Shown in pieces: positions 39,554 to 39,859 of a stretch of DNA of 39,859 nt. The notes under the pieces were generated by a model, which made no database searches, had not been told where the DNA came from, and was given only the letters and a program-made list of their open reading frames with translations. Origin of the DNA: Bradyrhizobium sp. NAS80.1 (GTDB lineage Bacteria > Pseudomonadota > Alphaproteobacteria > Rhizobiales > Xanthobacteraceae); contig NZ_LGHL01000168.1 of NCBI RefSeq assembly GCF_001908205.1, forward strand, positions 1-39,859, given 5' to 3'. The number at the start of each line of letters is the position of its first letter. Within the stretch, counting starts at the first letter, position 1. Position numbers and translations under genes: made by a program.

Positions 39554-39859
39554 ATGGCTGATTACTACCCGCTGATCGCCCGCGCTATTGCCGCCCTGGA
39601 CCCCAACGCTCCCGGCGAAAGCCGTCGCGCGCTCTATGAACGGGCGCGCACGGCGTTGATCGCGCAGCTGCGCAGCGTGCAGCCGCCGCTCTCCGAATCC
39701 GAGATCACCCGCGAACGGCTGTCGCTGGAAGAGGCCGTCCGTAAGGTCGAATCGGAGGCCGCCCAGCGGGCCCGCGAGGCCTCGCGCCCCGGTGGCGGCG
39801 CCCGTAGCAGCGGCAGCGGCGATGCGTTCCGCCGGGCTACCGCCCGTGCCGCCGAGGGC
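39554..39859 (+). CDS. Unknown protein, N-terminal part, cut by the window end
   Basis: 102 residues are visible from ATG 39554: MADYYPLIARAIAALDPNAP, then RRALYERARTALIAQLRSVQ, SESEITRERLSLEEAVRKVE and a glycine/serine/arginine-rich linker (RPGGGARSSGSGDAFRR). The first 75 residues should be helical; the linker is probably disordered. I recall this helical start in front of Bradyrhizobium membrane proteins behind purA but cannot give a function. The gene runs out of the window, so length and C-terminal domain are unknown. It follows purA by 37 nt on the same strand. Confidence 0.75.
   Translation, partial: MADYYPLIARAIAALDPNAPGESRRALYERARTALIAQLRSVQPPLSESEITRERLSLEEAVRKVESEAAQRAREASRPGGGARSSGSGDAFRRATARAAEG

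Overview
The window looks like a chromosomal segment of a Bradyrhizobium-type alphaproteobacterium. The evidence is high GC with many long antisense shadow frames, the block nirV-nirK / hemN / nnrR / nnrS with FixK2-type boxes (TTG-N8-CAA), abundant short palindromic intergenic repeats of the kind common in Bradyrhizobium, and purA with a familiar unknown gene behind it. No tRNA, rRNA, CRISPR array, insertion sequence or prophage is visible. The content is mostly transport, central metabolism and denitrification.

Layout. 1-893: the 3' part of a GlpD-like FAD dehydrogenase, broken by a +1 shift in a C run. 946-3843: potGHI-type ABC ATPase and two permeases. 3955-7158 (minus): a CUT1 sugar-type ABC importer (binding protein and two permeases, no ATPase). 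7381-9318 (minus): AsmA-family protein. 9582-10958: the two subunits of succinyl-CoA:3-ketoacid CoA transferase, followed by a frameshifted GNAT acetyltransferase. 11832-17100: the denitrification/anaerobic block: nirV and nirK, a 68-residue membrane protein, hemN, a DUF1858 protein, nnrR. 17169-18380: nnrS. 18377-20238: an AraC-type regulator and a divergent FixJ-like regulator with a degenerate receiver. 20426-24763: DUF4139 protein, phytase-like esterase and an exported metallo-beta-lactamase-fold hydrolase. 24896-29383 (minus): a second CUT1 importer behind a D-2-hydroxyacid dehydrogenase gene, again with no ATPase. 29628-31313: chemotaxis receptor. 31526-32503: Bug/TctC-type binding protein between two direct copies of a palindromic element. 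32769-35216: two related EamA exporters with a frameshifted DUF1330 gene between them. 35372-37864: Mg2+-type P-type ATPase behind an FNR/FixK-like box. 38224-39516: purA. 39554-end: unknown partial gene.

How it works together. The clearest regulatory logic is in 13.9-17.2 kb. Four TTG-N8-CAA boxes stand upstream of nirK, between hemN and the small membrane-protein gene, upstream of the DUF1858 gene, and between nnrR and nnrS, at spacings suited to activation. A fifth precedes the P-type ATPase about 21 kb away. This reads as a low-oxygen/NO regulon: nitrite reduction to NO (NirK), its accessory protein NirV, heme synthesis without oxygen (HemN), NO response (NnrS) and a Cys-free Crp/Fnr regulator (NnrR). 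I see no wholly new system. The items most worth following are the regulon members of unknown function (68-residue membrane protein, DUF1858 protein, P-type ATPase), the pseudo-receiver regulator, the repeat-flanked tctC gene, and three +1 reading-frame breaks that may be real or may be sequence errors.
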